This document shows positions 42,028-51,448 of a stretch of 64,000 nucleotides of DNA, piece after piece; position 1 is the stretch's first letter, and each line of letters starts with the position of its first letter. The notes below the pieces were generated by a model that was not told the DNA's origin, made no database searches, and was given only the letters and a program-made list of their open reading frames with translations. The DNA comes from HTCC5015 sp051747425 (GTDB lineage Bacteria > Pseudomonadota > Gammaproteobacteria > HTCC5015): the NCBI GenBank assembly GCA_051747425.1, contig JBNJGD010000007.1, positions 1 through 64,000 of the forward strand, written 5' to 3'. Made by a program: the position numbers and the translations under genes.

Positions 42028-43467
42028 TTACTTGCGCGACTTCGGCTTGCCGATAAACAGCCGGAAAGTCAGTTTGTGAATGCCGCCGTAGGGCGGGTTG
42101 AACAGATGGATCGGAAACCAGCGCCGACGCTGGAATACACTGCGGGCATTGGACAGCTCGTGGAAGCCCTCACGACCGTGGTAGTGGCCCATGCCCGAGG
42201 CGCCGATACCGCCAAAGGGCATATCGTGGTTAAAGGCATGCCAGCCCCAGTCGTTGATGGAGACGCCACCGGAGTGAGTGCGCTCGAGCACGAAATCCGC
42301 CTCCTCGTTGCTGTCGCCAAAGAAGTACAGAGCCAGCGGGCGCTCGCCGCTCTGGATGTACTCCACCACTTCGTCGAGGCTGCGGTAGCTGACGATGGGG
42401 AGGACGCCGCCAAAAATCTCTTCCTGCATCAATTTCATACTGTCATCGACGCCGCTTACCGCCACCAGTGGCAGATGCTTGCCGCTGCGCGGGTTCTCGT
42501 CGAAATAGTGCAGCGTGGCCCCCTTGCTCTCGGCGTCGGCCAGCAGGGCCTGCAGACGGTCGTAGTGGCGCTCGCTGATGATGTCGGTGTCGTGGCTGCC
42601 GTCACTGCCCGCGGGGTACATCTTGCGGTAGGCCCGGGCCAGGCCGTCGACAAACTCGGGCACGCAGGACTCGGGCACCAGGGCATAGTCCGGGGCGATA
42701 CAGATCTGTCCGCCGTTCACCGACTTGCCGTGGGCGATGCGCGAAGCGGCGGTGTCGAGATCGCCGTTTTCCGAGACAATCGCCGGCGACTTGCCGCCGA
42801 GTTCCAGAGTCACCGGAGTCAGGTTTTTGGCCGCTGCCTGCATCACCAGGCGCCCGACCTGGGTGGAGCCGGTATAGATCAAATGATCGAACGGCAGTGA
42901 CGAGAACTTCTGCGCCAGTTCCAGCTCGCCACCGACGACCACCACCTCCTCGGGTGAATAGAGGCTGCGCAGGAGGTCGGCCAATACGGAGGCCGTGCGC
43001 GGGGTGGATTCGGACATTTTAATCATCACCCGGTTGCCGGCGCTCAAGGCGGCAATCATCGGCGACAGGGCGAGATAGACGGGAAAATTCCAGGGAACAA
43101 TCACCCCGACTACGCCCTTGGGCTGGTAGTGAACGCGGGCGGAGTTGCCGCGAAACAGCAGCTCGGGTGTGCGTCGGCTGGGCTTCATCCAGCCCTTGAG
43201 ATGGCGCCGGGCATGACGGGCGTCGAGCATGGGCCCGAGGACATCGATCAGGCGCGACTCGTCGTGGGCGCGGCGGCCAAAGTCGGCATTCATGGCCTCA
43301 ACCAGGACATCTTGGTGCTCGCGCAATCCGTCGATCAAACGGTCGAGCTGGTCCCGGCGATAGCGGGCATCGGAGGGCGGCGCGTTCAATGCCGCCAGGC
43401 GTTGTTGCTCAAAAGCTTCCTCGAGAGCGTGGCCGTCCTCGATCAATACTGGGGTTGTCTGGGTCAT
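42028..43467 (-). CDS. Aldehyde dehydrogenase, coniferyl-aldehyde-dehydrogenase type
   Basis: A 479-residue NAD(P)-dependent aldehyde dehydrogenase: VVGVIVPWNFPVYLALSP, ELGGKSPAIV (catalytic Glu), GGQICIAPDYALV (catalytic Cys) and a hydrophobic C-terminal membrane-associating tail. The residue pattern at the N-terminal cofactor site and IAPDY resembles the CalB/class-3-like group that oxidises fatty and aromatic aldehydes. The start at 43467 has AGGAGGA; upstream frame is discarded. Confidence 0.92.
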   Translation of the reverse strand: MTQTTPVLIEDGHALEEAFEQQRLAALNAPPSDARYRRDQLDRLIDGLREHQDVLVEAMNADFGRRAHDESRLIDVLGPMLDARHARRHLKGWMKPSRRTPELLFRGNSARVHYQPKGVVGVIVPWNFPVYLALSPMIAALSAGNRVMIKMSESTPRTASVLADLLRSLYSPEEVVVVGGELELAQKFSSLPFDHLIYTGSTQVGRLVMQAAAKNLTPVTLELGGKSPAIVSENGDLDTAASRIAHGKSVNGGQICIAPDYALVPESCVPEFVDGLARAYRKMYPAGSDGSHDTDIISERHYDRLQALLADAESKGATLHYFDENPRSGKHLPLVAVSGVDDSMKLMQEEIFGGVLPIVSYRSLDEVVEYIQSGERPLALYFFGDSNEEADFVLERTHSGGVSINDWGWHAFNHDMPFGGIGASGMGHYHGREGFHELSNARSVFQRRRWFPIHLFNPPYGGIHKLTFRLFIGKPKSRK

Positions 43468-43566
43468 GTTTGTCCTCCTGCGCTGATTCAATCGCAAGGG
43501 AGCCTGCCTGACAAGCCCAAAGACGCCACCCAGCGAGGACAATACGACGATCGGTACGATACCGGC

Positions 43567-44823
43567 TCAGACACCGCCCGCCCGGTTCACCCGAGTGCGA
43601 AAACCGCGATAGGACATGGTCGCCATCACTTTCATCAACGAGGACAAACCGCCCTCGTTGGGCAGGGGCGCCTTGCCACCGGCCAAGCGCGCCAATTGCC
43701 GCGTGTACCAAGCCGTTTCCATCAGGGCCATGCGATCGACGGCCTTGATGCCGGTTTTGATCGGCGCCACTTCGCTGACCGCCTCCTGCCCTTCCAGCAC
43801 CTTGCGGCTGAACTCGGGGTCCAGAGCCAGGGGGCGGGCCAGGCCGGCCAGATCCATGGCCCCGCTGGCCAGTGCCGCTTCGATTCCTGCTGTGGAGCGA
43901 AAACCGCCGGTGATCATCAGGGGCACCTTGACCCGGTCCCGCACTTTTTCCGCGTAATCCATGAAATAGGCCTCACGGGCCCGGGTGCTGGCCTTTTGTG
44001 GCGTTTTTGCCTGATTCAGCCCGGTCATCTCGGGGCTGGCGTAAGTGCCACCGGAGATTTCGACCAGGTCCATGCCCAGGTCGGACATGGCCTCGGCCAC
44101 CGTCATGGACTCCTCCTGGGTGAATCCGCCGCGCTGGAAATCGGCGGAGTTCATCTTGATGCCGACATTGAAATCGCTCCCCACTTCGCCCCGGATGGCT
44201 TCGTAGAGACGGCGGACAAAACGCATCCGGTTATCCAGACTGCCGCCCCACTGGTCCTGTCGACGGTTGTGGTGCGGGGACAAAAACTGACTCACCAGAT
44301 AGCCGTGGGCGGCGTGGATCTGAACGCCGGTAAAACCGGCCCTCTTGACCACGGCGGCGGTGCGGGCAAAGCGCCCGATCAGGTCTTCAATCTCAGACAC
44401 CTCCAGTGCCCGGGGCGAATTGAAAAAGCGATTGTGGGGTGGATCGAAGGGGACCGCCGAGGGCGCCACCGGCTGCGGGGAGAGTACATTCGGCGACTGT
44501 TTGCCGGGGTGATTGAGCTGAACCCAGGCCTGGGTATCGTCCTGTGTCGCCGCTCTGGCCCAGACTTTGAGCGCCGGCAGGTCACGATCGTCTTCCACCA
44601 CCACATTGTTGGGCTCGCCCAGGGCCGAGGCGTCGACCATGACATTGCCGGTGATCAACAGCCCGGTTCCGCCGCGGGCCCAGCGTTCATAAAGGGTGTT
44701 GAGCGCCGCCGTGGGATGGTTGTCCACCGTCCCCAGAGTCTCGCTCATAGCGGATTTGGCGATGCGGTTTTTGAGAACCGTACCGGAGGGCAAGGTCAGC
44801 GGGGTCCGGGGCGAAGTACTCAT
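43567..44823 (-). CDS. NADH:flavin oxidoreductase, Old Yellow Enzyme family
   Basis: A 418-residue FMN TIM-barrel. Signatures: ALNTLYERWARGGTGLLITGNVMVD, NHPGKQ, GFTGVQIHAAHGYLVSQFLSPHHNRRQDQWGGSLDNRMRF and a late GGFRSTAGIE. The HAAHGYL motif is that of the 2,4-dienoyl-CoA / OYE group; the single-domain length and lack of a C-terminal Fe-S/FAD module point to a plain ene-reductase-like enzyme. ATG at 44823 follows GAGGAA. It is divergent from the SMP-30-like gene. Confidence 0.9.
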   Translation of the reverse strand: MSTSPRTPLTLPSGTVLKNRIAKSAMSETLGTVDNHPTAALNTLYERWARGGTGLLITGNVMVDASALGEPNNVVVEDDRDLPALKVWARAATQDDTQAWVQLNHPGKQSPNVLSPQPVAPSAVPFDPPHNRFFNSPRALEVSEIEDLIGRFARTAAVVKRAGFTGVQIHAAHGYLVSQFLSPHHNRRQDQWGGSLDNRMRFVRRLYEAIRGEVGSDFNVGIKMNSADFQRGGFTQEESMTVAEAMSDLGMDLVEISGGTYASPEMTGLNQAKTPQKASTRAREAYFMDYAEKVRDRVKVPLMITGGFRSTAGIEAALASGAMDLAGLARPLALDPEFSRKVLEGQEAVSEVAPIKTGIKAVDRMALMETAWYTRQLARLAGGKAPLPNEGGLSSLMKVMATMSYRGFRTRVNRAGGV

Positions 44824-44927
44824 GGTGTATTCCTCGATGGCGAAGGCGCCAGCATAGCAAGCCCTTGTCGGCGACCCACTGTCCTCGTCCTCTATGCCGC
44901 ACAAGTGTCGCGCAAAACAATCTGTCG

Positions 44928-44933
44928 TATAGT
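44928..44933 (+). promoter_or_regulatory. -10 element directly before the SMP-30-like gene
   Basis: TATAGT seven bases upstream of the ATG; a convincing -35 is not evident. Transcription would begin at about the start codon. Confidence 0.4.
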
Positions 44934-44940
44934 CACGGTT

Positions 44941-46026
44941 ATGAATCGCACCCGAATGATACTGCTGCTGCCGGTCGTCGCCCTGGCCGCCTATCTTTTG
45001 TTGGCCCCGACGCCCCTCAACCCCGTGGCCTGGGCACCGCCCGAGGCGCCTGAGTGGACGGGGCCGTGGCAAACCAACCGGGCACTGGACACCTGCGAAC
45101 TGATTGATCTGCCCGGCGACGACTACGGCCCCGAGAGCATTGCCGTGGATGGCGGCTCACTCCTGATCAGCAGCCACAGCGGCAAGCTGTGGCGCTACCG
45201 CAACGGGCAATTCAGCCTCTGGCGAAAGCGCAGCGGGCAACCGCTGGGCATTGAGGTGGCCGATGATCAACTGTGGGTGGCGGATGCCAAAGACGGGCTG
45301 CTGGCGCTGGCCTTGAAGGGCCATCAGGGCCGGCGGGTTTCGGTTCAGTTTGAGGGGCAGGCCCACGGGTTCGTCGACGACCTCGCCGTGGCCAAAGACG
45401 GCCGGGTTTACTTCAGCGACGCCACCACCAAAATCTGGCCCGAACATCTGCGCAAGGACCCTACAGCACTCAGCGCCTTTGATATTCTCGAGGGGCGTGG
45501 ACACGGTCGGCTCTATGTTTACGACCCGGCCACGCGGAGCACCGAACTCCTGCGCGACCGGCTGCTGTTTGCCAACGGCGTTGCCATGGGCGGCAATGAC
45601 GACTTTGTACTGATCAATGAAACCGGTCGCTACCAGGTGTGGCGACACTGGCTGAAGGGCCCGAAGGCGGGCAGTGAAGAAATTTTTATCGGCAACCTGC
45701 CCGGCTTCCCCGACAACATCACCGAGGCGCCGGATGGCGGCTTCTGGCTGGCCCTGATAAAACCGCGCAGCACTCTGACCGACCTCCTTGCCCCCTGGCC
45801 TGCAGTGCGAAAAATGGTATCGCGATTGCCCCCGGCCCTGCTCCCCACCGGGGCCCGCTACGGCCATGTGGTCAAGCTCTCCGCCGAGGGCGAAGTGGAG
45901 GCCAGCTATCAGGACCCGAGCGGGCGGCTGGCCAATATCACCAGCGCCCTGGAACATCGGGGAAAACTCTATTTGGGCAACCTGACCGAGCCGCACTTCG
46001 CCATCTGCGACATCGACCAGCTCTAG
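44941..46026 (+). CDS. SMP-30/gluconolactonase-like beta-propeller protein
   Basis: A 361-residue protein with an N-terminal membrane anchor or signal (ILLLPVVALAAYLLLAPTPL) and a six-bladed propeller of the SMP-30/strictosidine-synthase type: LFANGVAMGGNDDFVLINETGRYQVWRHW and PGFPDNITEAPDGGFWLAL. It may be a periplasmic lactonase or arylesterase. Its ATG is 7 bp after a TATAGT -10 box and there is no Shine-Dalgarno, so it may be leaderless. It converges onto cysE with a 4-bp overlap. Confidence 0.85.
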   Translation: MNRTRMILLLPVVALAAYLLLAPTPLNPVAWAPPEAPEWTGPWQTNRALDTCELIDLPGDDYGPESIAVDGGSLLISSHSGKLWRYRNGQFSLWRKRSGQPLGIEVADDQLWVADAKDGLLALALKGHQGRRVSVQFEGQAHGFVDDLAVAKDGRVYFSDATTKIWPEHLRKDPTALSAFDILEGRGHGRLYVYDPATRSTELLRDRLLFANGVAMGGNDDFVLINETGRYQVWRHWLKGPKAGSEEIFIGNLPGFPDNITEAPDGGFWLALIKPRSTLTDLLAPWPAVRKMVSRLPPALLPTGARYGHVVKLSAEGEVEASYQDPSGRLANITSALEHRGKLYLGNLTEPHFAICDIDQL

Positions 46027-46802
46027 ATCATCGACTCCTCGTCCTTGCGCCGGGCGTCGTCGATGTCGTAGGTGTCGAGGCAGGGAATGTCCATGTCCTC
46101 GGCTTCACCCAGTTTCTGAATGGCCTTGCACATGGTCTCGGAGCGCTCTTCCATTTTGTGCACATGATCGAGAATCCGGGTGATGGCCTGGGCCACCGGG
46201 TCGGGCATGTCCTTGGTGGTACCGTAGGCGTCGAAGCCCATGGTCTGGGCAATCGCTTCGCGGCGCTTTTCCTGAACATCGCTGGGCTGGCGCACCACCC
46301 GGGCGGGTATCCCCACCACCGTGCAGCCGGGCTCCACCGCCTTGACCACCACCGAGTTGGAACCGATGCGGCCACCGGCGCCGATGGTAATCGGTCCCAG
46401 TACCTTGGCCCCGGCGCCGACCACCACGCCGTCCTCCAGGGTCGGGTGCCGCTTGCCCGCATTCCACGAGGTGCCGCCCAGTGTAACGCCGTGGTAGAGC
46501 GTGACATCGTCGCCGATCTCGGCGGTCTCGCCGATTACCACACCCATGCCGTGGTCGATAAAGAAGCGACGGCCAATGGTGGCACCGGGGTGGATCTCGA
46601 TGCCCGTCAGCCAGCGCGAAATGTGCGAGACAAAGCGGGCCAGCCACTTGAAACCGCTGTTCCACAGCCAGTGCGACAGGCGGTGGGAGAGCAAGGCATG
46701 GATGCCAGGATAGCAAGTGAGCACCTCGAAGGCATTGCGCGCGGCGGGGTCGCGCTCAAACACACTGGCAATGTCTTCTTTGATCAGGTCAATCGCACTC
46801 AT
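46023..46802 (-). CDS. cysE: Serine O-acetyltransferase
   Basis: A 259-residue hexapeptide-repeat acyltransferase: HPGATIGRRFFIDHGMGVVIGETAEIGDDVTLYHGVTLGGTSWNAGKRHPTL. It makes O-acetylserine, committing serine to cysteine synthesis, which in turn feeds the desulfurases of the isc operon. It overlaps the end of trmJ by 14 bp and precedes iscR in related genomes; here four catabolic genes intervene. Confidence 0.96.
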   Translation of the reverse strand: MSAIDLIKEDIASVFERDPAARNAFEVLTCYPGIHALLSHRLSHWLWNSGFKWLARFVSHISRWLTGIEIHPGATIGRRFFIDHGMGVVIGETAEIGDDVTLYHGVTLGGTSWNAGKRHPTLEDGVVVGAGAKVLGPITIGAGGRIGSNSVVVKAVEPGCTVVGIPARVVRQPSDVQEKRREAIAQTMGFDAYGTTKDMPDPVAQAITRILDHVHKMEERSETMCKAIQKLGEAEDMDIPCLDTYDIDDARRKDEESMI

Positions 46803-47568
46803 CGCTATTCTCCACCGCCCGTTGGCCGGGCGATTTCATCAGGTTCTCGGTGGCGCTCAGGGCGCCGCGCAAAATATTGAGCTCGCGCACGGTGGGCTCT
46901 GCGCGATCATATAAACACCGCAGTCGGCGCATAATCAAGGTGGGGTTGGACTGGCTGAGAAAGTCGAGCTCGGTCAGTACCTTTTCCAGGTGGCCGTAAA
47001 AGCTCTCGAGCACCTGGGTCTCGGCCACCTCGTCCAGCGGGTGGCGCTCCTCTGCCACTGGTGTCGGCGCCGGTTCGGCCTGCAGCGAGGCCGCGCGCAG
47101 GGCGTAGCTCACCACCTGCACCGCGGCACCCAGATTGAGGGAGCTGTAGTCGGGGTTGGCGGGGATATTCAGCCGCAGCTGGCAGCGGTCGATTTCCTCG
47201 TTGGTCAGCCCCGAGCGCTCGCGACCAAAGACCACCGCCACGCGCTGGCCATCGGCGCAGCGCCCCAGCGCCCGCTCCGCCGCCTCGTGGGGCAGCAGTG
47301 GTGGCGTCGAGATGGAGCGATCCCGGGCGGTGGTGCCAATGGCCAGAGTGCAGCCGACCAGCGCCTCGTCGAGACTGTCGCAGACCCAGGCGCGCTCGAG
47401 TACATCCTCGGCACCAGAGGCACGGCTGGTGGCCTCTTCATCGGGAAAACGCTTGGGCTCTACCAGAGCCAGATCACTCAGACCCATGGTTTTCATGGCG
47501 CGGGCGGCGGCGCCGATATTTCCCGGATGGGAAGTGTTCACCAGAACAATGCGGATTCTATCTAACAT
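46789..47568 (-). CDS. trmJ: tRNA (Cm32/Um32) methyltransferase
   Basis: A 259-residue SPOUT enzyme: IRIVLVNTSHPGNIGAAARAMKTMGLSDLALVEP, AVVFGRERSGLTNEEIDRC and NLGAAVQVVSYALR, i.e. the knot motifs of TrmJ, plus the C-terminal extension that distinguishes it from TrmL. It 2'-O-methylates position 32 of tRNAs. The ATG at 47568 (MLDRIRIV) is chosen. It is divergent from suhB. Confidence 0.94.
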   Translation of the reverse strand: MLDRIRIVLVNTSHPGNIGAAARAMKTMGLSDLALVEPKRFPDEEATSRASGAEDVLERAWVCDSLDEALVGCTLAIGTTARDRSISTPPLLPHEAAERALGRCADGQRVAVVFGRERSGLTNEEIDRCQLRLNIPANPDYSSLNLGAAVQVVSYALRAASLQAEPAPTPVAEERHPLDEVAETQVLESFYGHLEKVLTELDFLSQSNPTLIMRRLRCLYDRAEPTVRELNILRGALSATENLMKSPGQRAVENSDECD

Positions 47569-47732
47569 GGCACTCTCAATGTGGAGAGGCATTCTAGCAA
47601 GTTCGCTAGTGGCGTGGCGAGCACTGTCACCCTCCCCTGTCCGCTAAGCCCCGGGTAAAACAGTCGCCCCGAGACCGGTAATGTTTGCTAAAATGCGCCC
47701 TGTTCTTTTACACAGCGAATCCGAGGTTGCCT

Positions 47733-48536
47733 ATGCATCCCCTCCTCAACATTGCCGTGCGCGCCGCGCGCCAGGCTGGCAACACGCTGCAGCGCAGCGC
47801 CGATCAACTCGACCGCATCAGCGTTGAAGAGAAGTCGCAGCACGACTTTGTCTCCGAAATCGACAAGATGGCCGAGGCGGAGATCATCAAGACGATTCGC
47901 AAATCCTACCCGGATCACGCCATCATCGCCGAGGAGTCGGGCGAACAGGGCGACCACGACATGCAGTGGATCATCGACCCCCTCGACGGCACCACCAACT
48001 ACCTCCACGGCTTTCCCCAGTACGCCATCTCGATTGCCGTGCGCATCAAGGACCGACTGGAAGTGGCCGTGGTCTACGACCCGGTCAGTGAAGAGCTGTT
48101 TACCGCCACTCGCGGTGGCGGCGCCATGCTCAACAACAAGCGCATCCGCGTCTCCGGCCGCCCCGGCCTCGACGGCGCGCTGATCGGCACCGGCATCCCC
48201 TTCTCTCCGGGCCGCGACTTCGACGGCTACCTGAGAACCCTGCGCAAATTCATGGGCAAGACCGCCGGCATCCGCCGCCCCGGTTCGGCGGCACTGGATC
48301 TGGCCTATGTCGCCGCCGGTCGACTGGACGGTTTCTGGGAAGAAAAACTGCAGATATGGGATATGGCAGCCGGCGTACTGCTGATCCAGGAAGCGGGGGG
48401 ATTGGTGGGCGACCTCCACGGTCAGAAGAGCCACCTCAAAACCGGCGACATCGTCTGCGGCTCACCCAAGGTCTACACCGCCATGCTCGAACTGGTCAAA
48501 CCCGAACCCGCCACCTTTGAAGACGGCGAAACCTGA
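47733..48536 (+). CDS. suhB: Inositol-1-monophosphatase SuhB
   Basis: A 267-residue Mg2+-dependent phosphatase: AEESG, WIIDPLDGTTNYLHGFP and WDMAAGVLLIQEAGG, the three IMPase motifs. SuhB also participates in rRNA antitermination. GAGG precedes the ATG, and an extended -10 (TGCTAAAAT, ending 47694) marks a likely promoter. A bidirectional terminator follows. Confidence 0.96.
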   Translation: MHPLLNIAVRAARQAGNTLQRSADQLDRISVEEKSQHDFVSEIDKMAEAEIIKTIRKSYPDHAIIAEESGEQGDHDMQWIIDPLDGTTNYLHGFPQYAISIAVRIKDRLEVAVVYDPVSEELFTATRGGGAMLNNKRIRVSGRPGLDGALIGTGIPFSPGRDFDGYLRTLRKFMGKTAGIRRPGSAALDLAYVAAGRLDGFWEEKLQIWDMAAGVLLIQEAGGLVGDLHGQKSHLKTGDIVCGSPKVYTAMLELVKPEPATFEDGET

Positions 48537-48557
48537 TCCTTGAAACAATTCCAGACT

Positions 48558-48585
48558 AAAAAGGGCGCCCATTGGCGCCCTTTTT
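48558..48585. terminator. Bidirectional rho-independent terminator
   Basis: Stem AAAAAGGGCGCC / GGCGCCCTTTTT with a 4-nt loop, between the convergent suhB and secDF genes. The A and T runs suit both directions. Confidence 0.9.
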
Positions 48586-48608
48586 TATTGGTGTGACCGA
48601 CTCTCGAT

Positions 48609-51410
48609 TCAGGGCATGGCGCCCTCGTTGGGATCGTCTTCCTTGTCCTCTGGCGGCAGCAGGTCCTGCCGGTTGAGTTTTTGGAAGACCAGACCGGTGC
48701 TGGCGATAAACACGGAACTGTAAGTACCAATGAGTACGCCCACCAGCAGCGCCAAAGCGAAGGCGTGGATGATCTCGCCACCAAAGTAGAACAGTGCCAG
48801 CAGCACAAAGATGGTGGTAATTGAGGTCATCAAGGTGCGCGACAGCATCTGGTTGATCGAGGTGTTCATGATATCGATGGGTTGCCCGCGACGCATGACG
48901 CTGAAGTTCTCGCGAATGCGGTCGTAGACTACGATAGTATCGTTGAGCGAGTAACCAATCACCGCCAGCAGGGCCGCCAGCACGGTCAGGTCAAACTCGA
49001 TACCGGTCCAGGCAAAGACGCCCAGCGTAATCAGGACATCGTGGATCAGTGCCGCCACGGCGCCAAAGGAGAATTTGATCTGGAAGCGGAAGGCCAGATA
49101 AATCACGATGGCGATCAGGGCAAACAACATGGCCATGCCACCGCTCTCGCGCAGCTCTTCACCCACCTGGGGACCCACGAATTCGATGCGCCGTTGTTCG
49201 ACCTCCGGGTTGTGGCCCCGCAACTGGCTCATGATTTCCTCGCTGACCTCGACCGACTCCATGCCCTCGCGGGGCTGGATGCGAATCAGCACATCGCGGG
49301 AGGTGCCAAAGTTCTGCACCATGGCGTCGTCAAAACCGCCCTGCGCCAGCGAACTGCGAATGCCCTCGAGGTCGGCGGGCTCCTGATAGCCCACCTCGAC
49401 CAGATAGCCACCGGTAAAGTCGATGCCGTAAGTCAGGCCCTTGTGGGCCAGGCCGGCAATCGATGCGCCGATCAGTAGGGCAGAAAACAGCAGCGACAGG
49501 TAGCGACCGCGCATAAAGGGAATGTGCGTGTCCTTGAGGGTAAGGAAGGACCAGCTCAGGGGCAGCGACTTGATCCGGCGATTGCCGTAGATCCAGTTCA
49601 CAATGGAGCGGGTACCCATAATCGCCGTCAGCATGGAAGTGGCGATACCGATGGACAAGGTAATGGCGAAGCCCTTGATCGGACCGGTACCAAAGGTGAA
49701 CAAAATCACCGCAGCGATAAAGGTGGTGACATTGGCGTCGGCAATGGTGCTGAAGGCCTTGTCGTAACCCTGGTATATGGCCTCCTGGATTTTGACCCCG
49801 CGTTTCAACTCTTCCTTGATCCGCTCGAAAATCAGCACATTGGCGTCCACCGCCATACCTACGGTGAGAACGATACCGGCGATACCCGGCAGGGTGAGTG
49901 TGGCCTGCAGCAAGCTCATCACCGCCACGATCATGACGATGTTGGTGATCAAAGCCAGGTTGGCGATCAGGCCAAAGACCTTGTAGTAGAAGGCCATAAA
50001 GACCAGCACCAGACACAGGCCGATAACAACCGAGGCCAGGCCCTTGTCGATGTTCTCGGCACCCAGGCTGGGACCGATGGTGCGCTCTTCAATGATCTCC
50101 ATGGGCGCCTTGAGGGCGCCGGAGCGCAGCAGGATGGCCAGATTGGCGGCCTCGTCCTGGCGCAGACCGGTGGTAATAAACTGTTTGGAAAGCGGTTCGC
50201 GCACCGTGGCCACGCTGATGACCGTCTCTTCCTGGCGGCCCACCCGCTTCTCCTCGCCGTCAACTACGCGAGTCTCGAACTTGGTCTCCTTGTAGACCAC
50301 CGCCATGGGTTCGCGGACATTCTCCTTGGTCACCTCGTACATGCGATCGGCGCCATTGCCGTTGAGGGTGACGCGGACGGCCGGCTGGTTGTTTTCATCG
50401 TAGGTCACTGCGGCATTCTGGATGTTGTCACCGGTGACAATGATCGAACGCTCGAGGAGGATGGGGGAGCCGTCGCGCTCCTGGTAGAGCTTGGCGCCAG
50501 TGGGCAAGCGGCTACCACCGGCCACTGAGCGGGCGTCCTGGTAGGTGCCGTACTGCATGCGGTACTCCAGGGTCGCCGTAGAGCCCAGCAACTCCCGGGC
50601 CTTGGCGCTGTCCTGAACGCCGGGCAGCTGGACCACGATGCGATCGAGCCCCTGCTGTTGAATCACCGGCTCGGACACACCCAGGGCGTTGACCCGGTTC
50701 CTGAGGGCCGAGATGTTCTGGGTCACGGCGGAGCGCTTCTCTTCCAGCAGGGCCTTGTCGGTAAAGCGGGCCACGACGACCGGATCGCCGTCCTGCTCGC
50801 GCTCGATAAACTCCAGATCCTCATAGCGCTGCATCAGCAGGCCACGGGCGGTCTCACGGGTTTCCTCGTCACTGAAGCGGACGATCACCTCGCCGCCCTG
50901 GACCCGGGCACCCCGGTTGCGCAGGCGCTCCTCGCGCAACAATGAGCGGATCTCCCCCTCGTAGCTTTCCAGCGTGCTCTTGATAGAGCCGTCCATGTCG
51001 ATCTGCATCAGGAAGTGAATGCCACCGCGCAAGTCGAGACCCAGATACATGGGCGCCGCACCCCAGTCGCGCAACCACCCGGGCGTCGCCGGTGCCAGAT
51101 TGAGGGCCACGGCGTACTCGGAACCCAGAGCCGACTCGATCACTTCCTTGCCCTTGAGCTGGTCGGCACCGTTGTTAAAGCGGGCCAACACCTGCTCCTC
51201 TCTCAGCTCGACCGTCTTGGGTTCGATGCCCGCGTTGGACAACAGGCGCTCAACGCGCCCCTGCATTTCCTCACCGGCGGCACCGGTCGCCCCGGCCGAG
51301 GTGACCTGAACAGCCGGGTCCTCACCGTAGAGGTTGGGGGTCGCGTAAAGTGTCGCAAACGCAATGAGCGCAACGAGAAACAGGTATTTCCAGGCGGGAT
51401 ACTGATTCAC
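48609..51410 (-). CDS. secDF: Fused protein translocase subunit SecDF
   Basis: A 933-residue fusion. The SecD part (about 1-620) has a first membrane helix, the P1 periplasmic domain, AMYLGLDLRGGIHFLMQ and the multi-helix block (VIGLCLVLVFMAFYYKVFGLIANLAL...). The SecF part (about 625-933) has its own N-terminal helix, DFTGGYLVEV and VIGYSLNDTIVVYDRIREN. It uses the proton motive force to help SecYEG export. SecD and SecF are separate in most Gammaproteobacteria; here one frame spans both without a stop. It starts with GTG at 51410 and follows yajC by 38 bp. Confidence 0.95.
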   Translation of the reverse strand: MNQYPAWKYLFLVALIAFATLYATPNLYGEDPAVQVTSAGATGAAGEEMQGRVERLLSNAGIEPKTVELREEQVLARFNNGADQLKGKEVIESALGSEYAVALNLAPATPGWLRDWGAAPMYLGLDLRGGIHFLMQIDMDGSIKSTLESYEGEIRSLLREERLRNRGARVQGGEVIVRFSDEETRETARGLLMQRYEDLEFIEREQDGDPVVVARFTDKALLEEKRSAVTQNISALRNRVNALGVSEPVIQQQGLDRIVVQLPGVQDSAKARELLGSTATLEYRMQYGTYQDARSVAGGSRLPTGAKLYQERDGSPILLERSIIVTGDNIQNAAVTYDENNQPAVRVTLNGNGADRMYEVTKENVREPMAVVYKETKFETRVVDGEEKRVGRQEETVISVATVREPLSKQFITTGLRQDEAANLAILLRSGALKAPMEIIEERTIGPSLGAENIDKGLASVVIGLCLVLVFMAFYYKVFGLIANLALITNIVMIVAVMSLLQATLTLPGIAGIVLTVGMAVDANVLIFERIKEELKRGVKIQEAIYQGYDKAFSTIADANVTTFIAAVILFTFGTGPIKGFAITLSIGIATSMLTAIMGTRSIVNWIYGNRRIKSLPLSWSFLTLKDTHIPFMRGRYLSLLFSALLIGASIAGLAHKGLTYGIDFTGGYLVEVGYQEPADLEGIRSSLAQGGFDDAMVQNFGTSRDVLIRIQPREGMESVEVSEEIMSQLRGHNPEVEQRRIEFVGPQVGEELRESGGMAMLFALIAIVIYLAFRFQIKFSFGAVAALIHDVLITLGVFAWTGIEFDLTVLAALLAVIGYSLNDTIVVYDRIRENFSVMRRGQPIDIMNTSINQMLSRTLMTSITTIFVLLALFYFGGEIIHAFALALLVGVLIGTYSSVFIASTGLVFQKLNRQDLLPPEDKEDDPNEGAMP

Positions 51411-51448
51411 AATGAAGCCTTGAGAAGTGTTTGAAACAAAAAGGGAAT

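Noticed and set aside
43129..44940. Upstream in-frame extension of the SMP-30-like gene
   Set aside because: The frame runs back through the OYE and aldehyde dehydrogenase genes antisense; the protein similarity begins only at the ATG at 44941.
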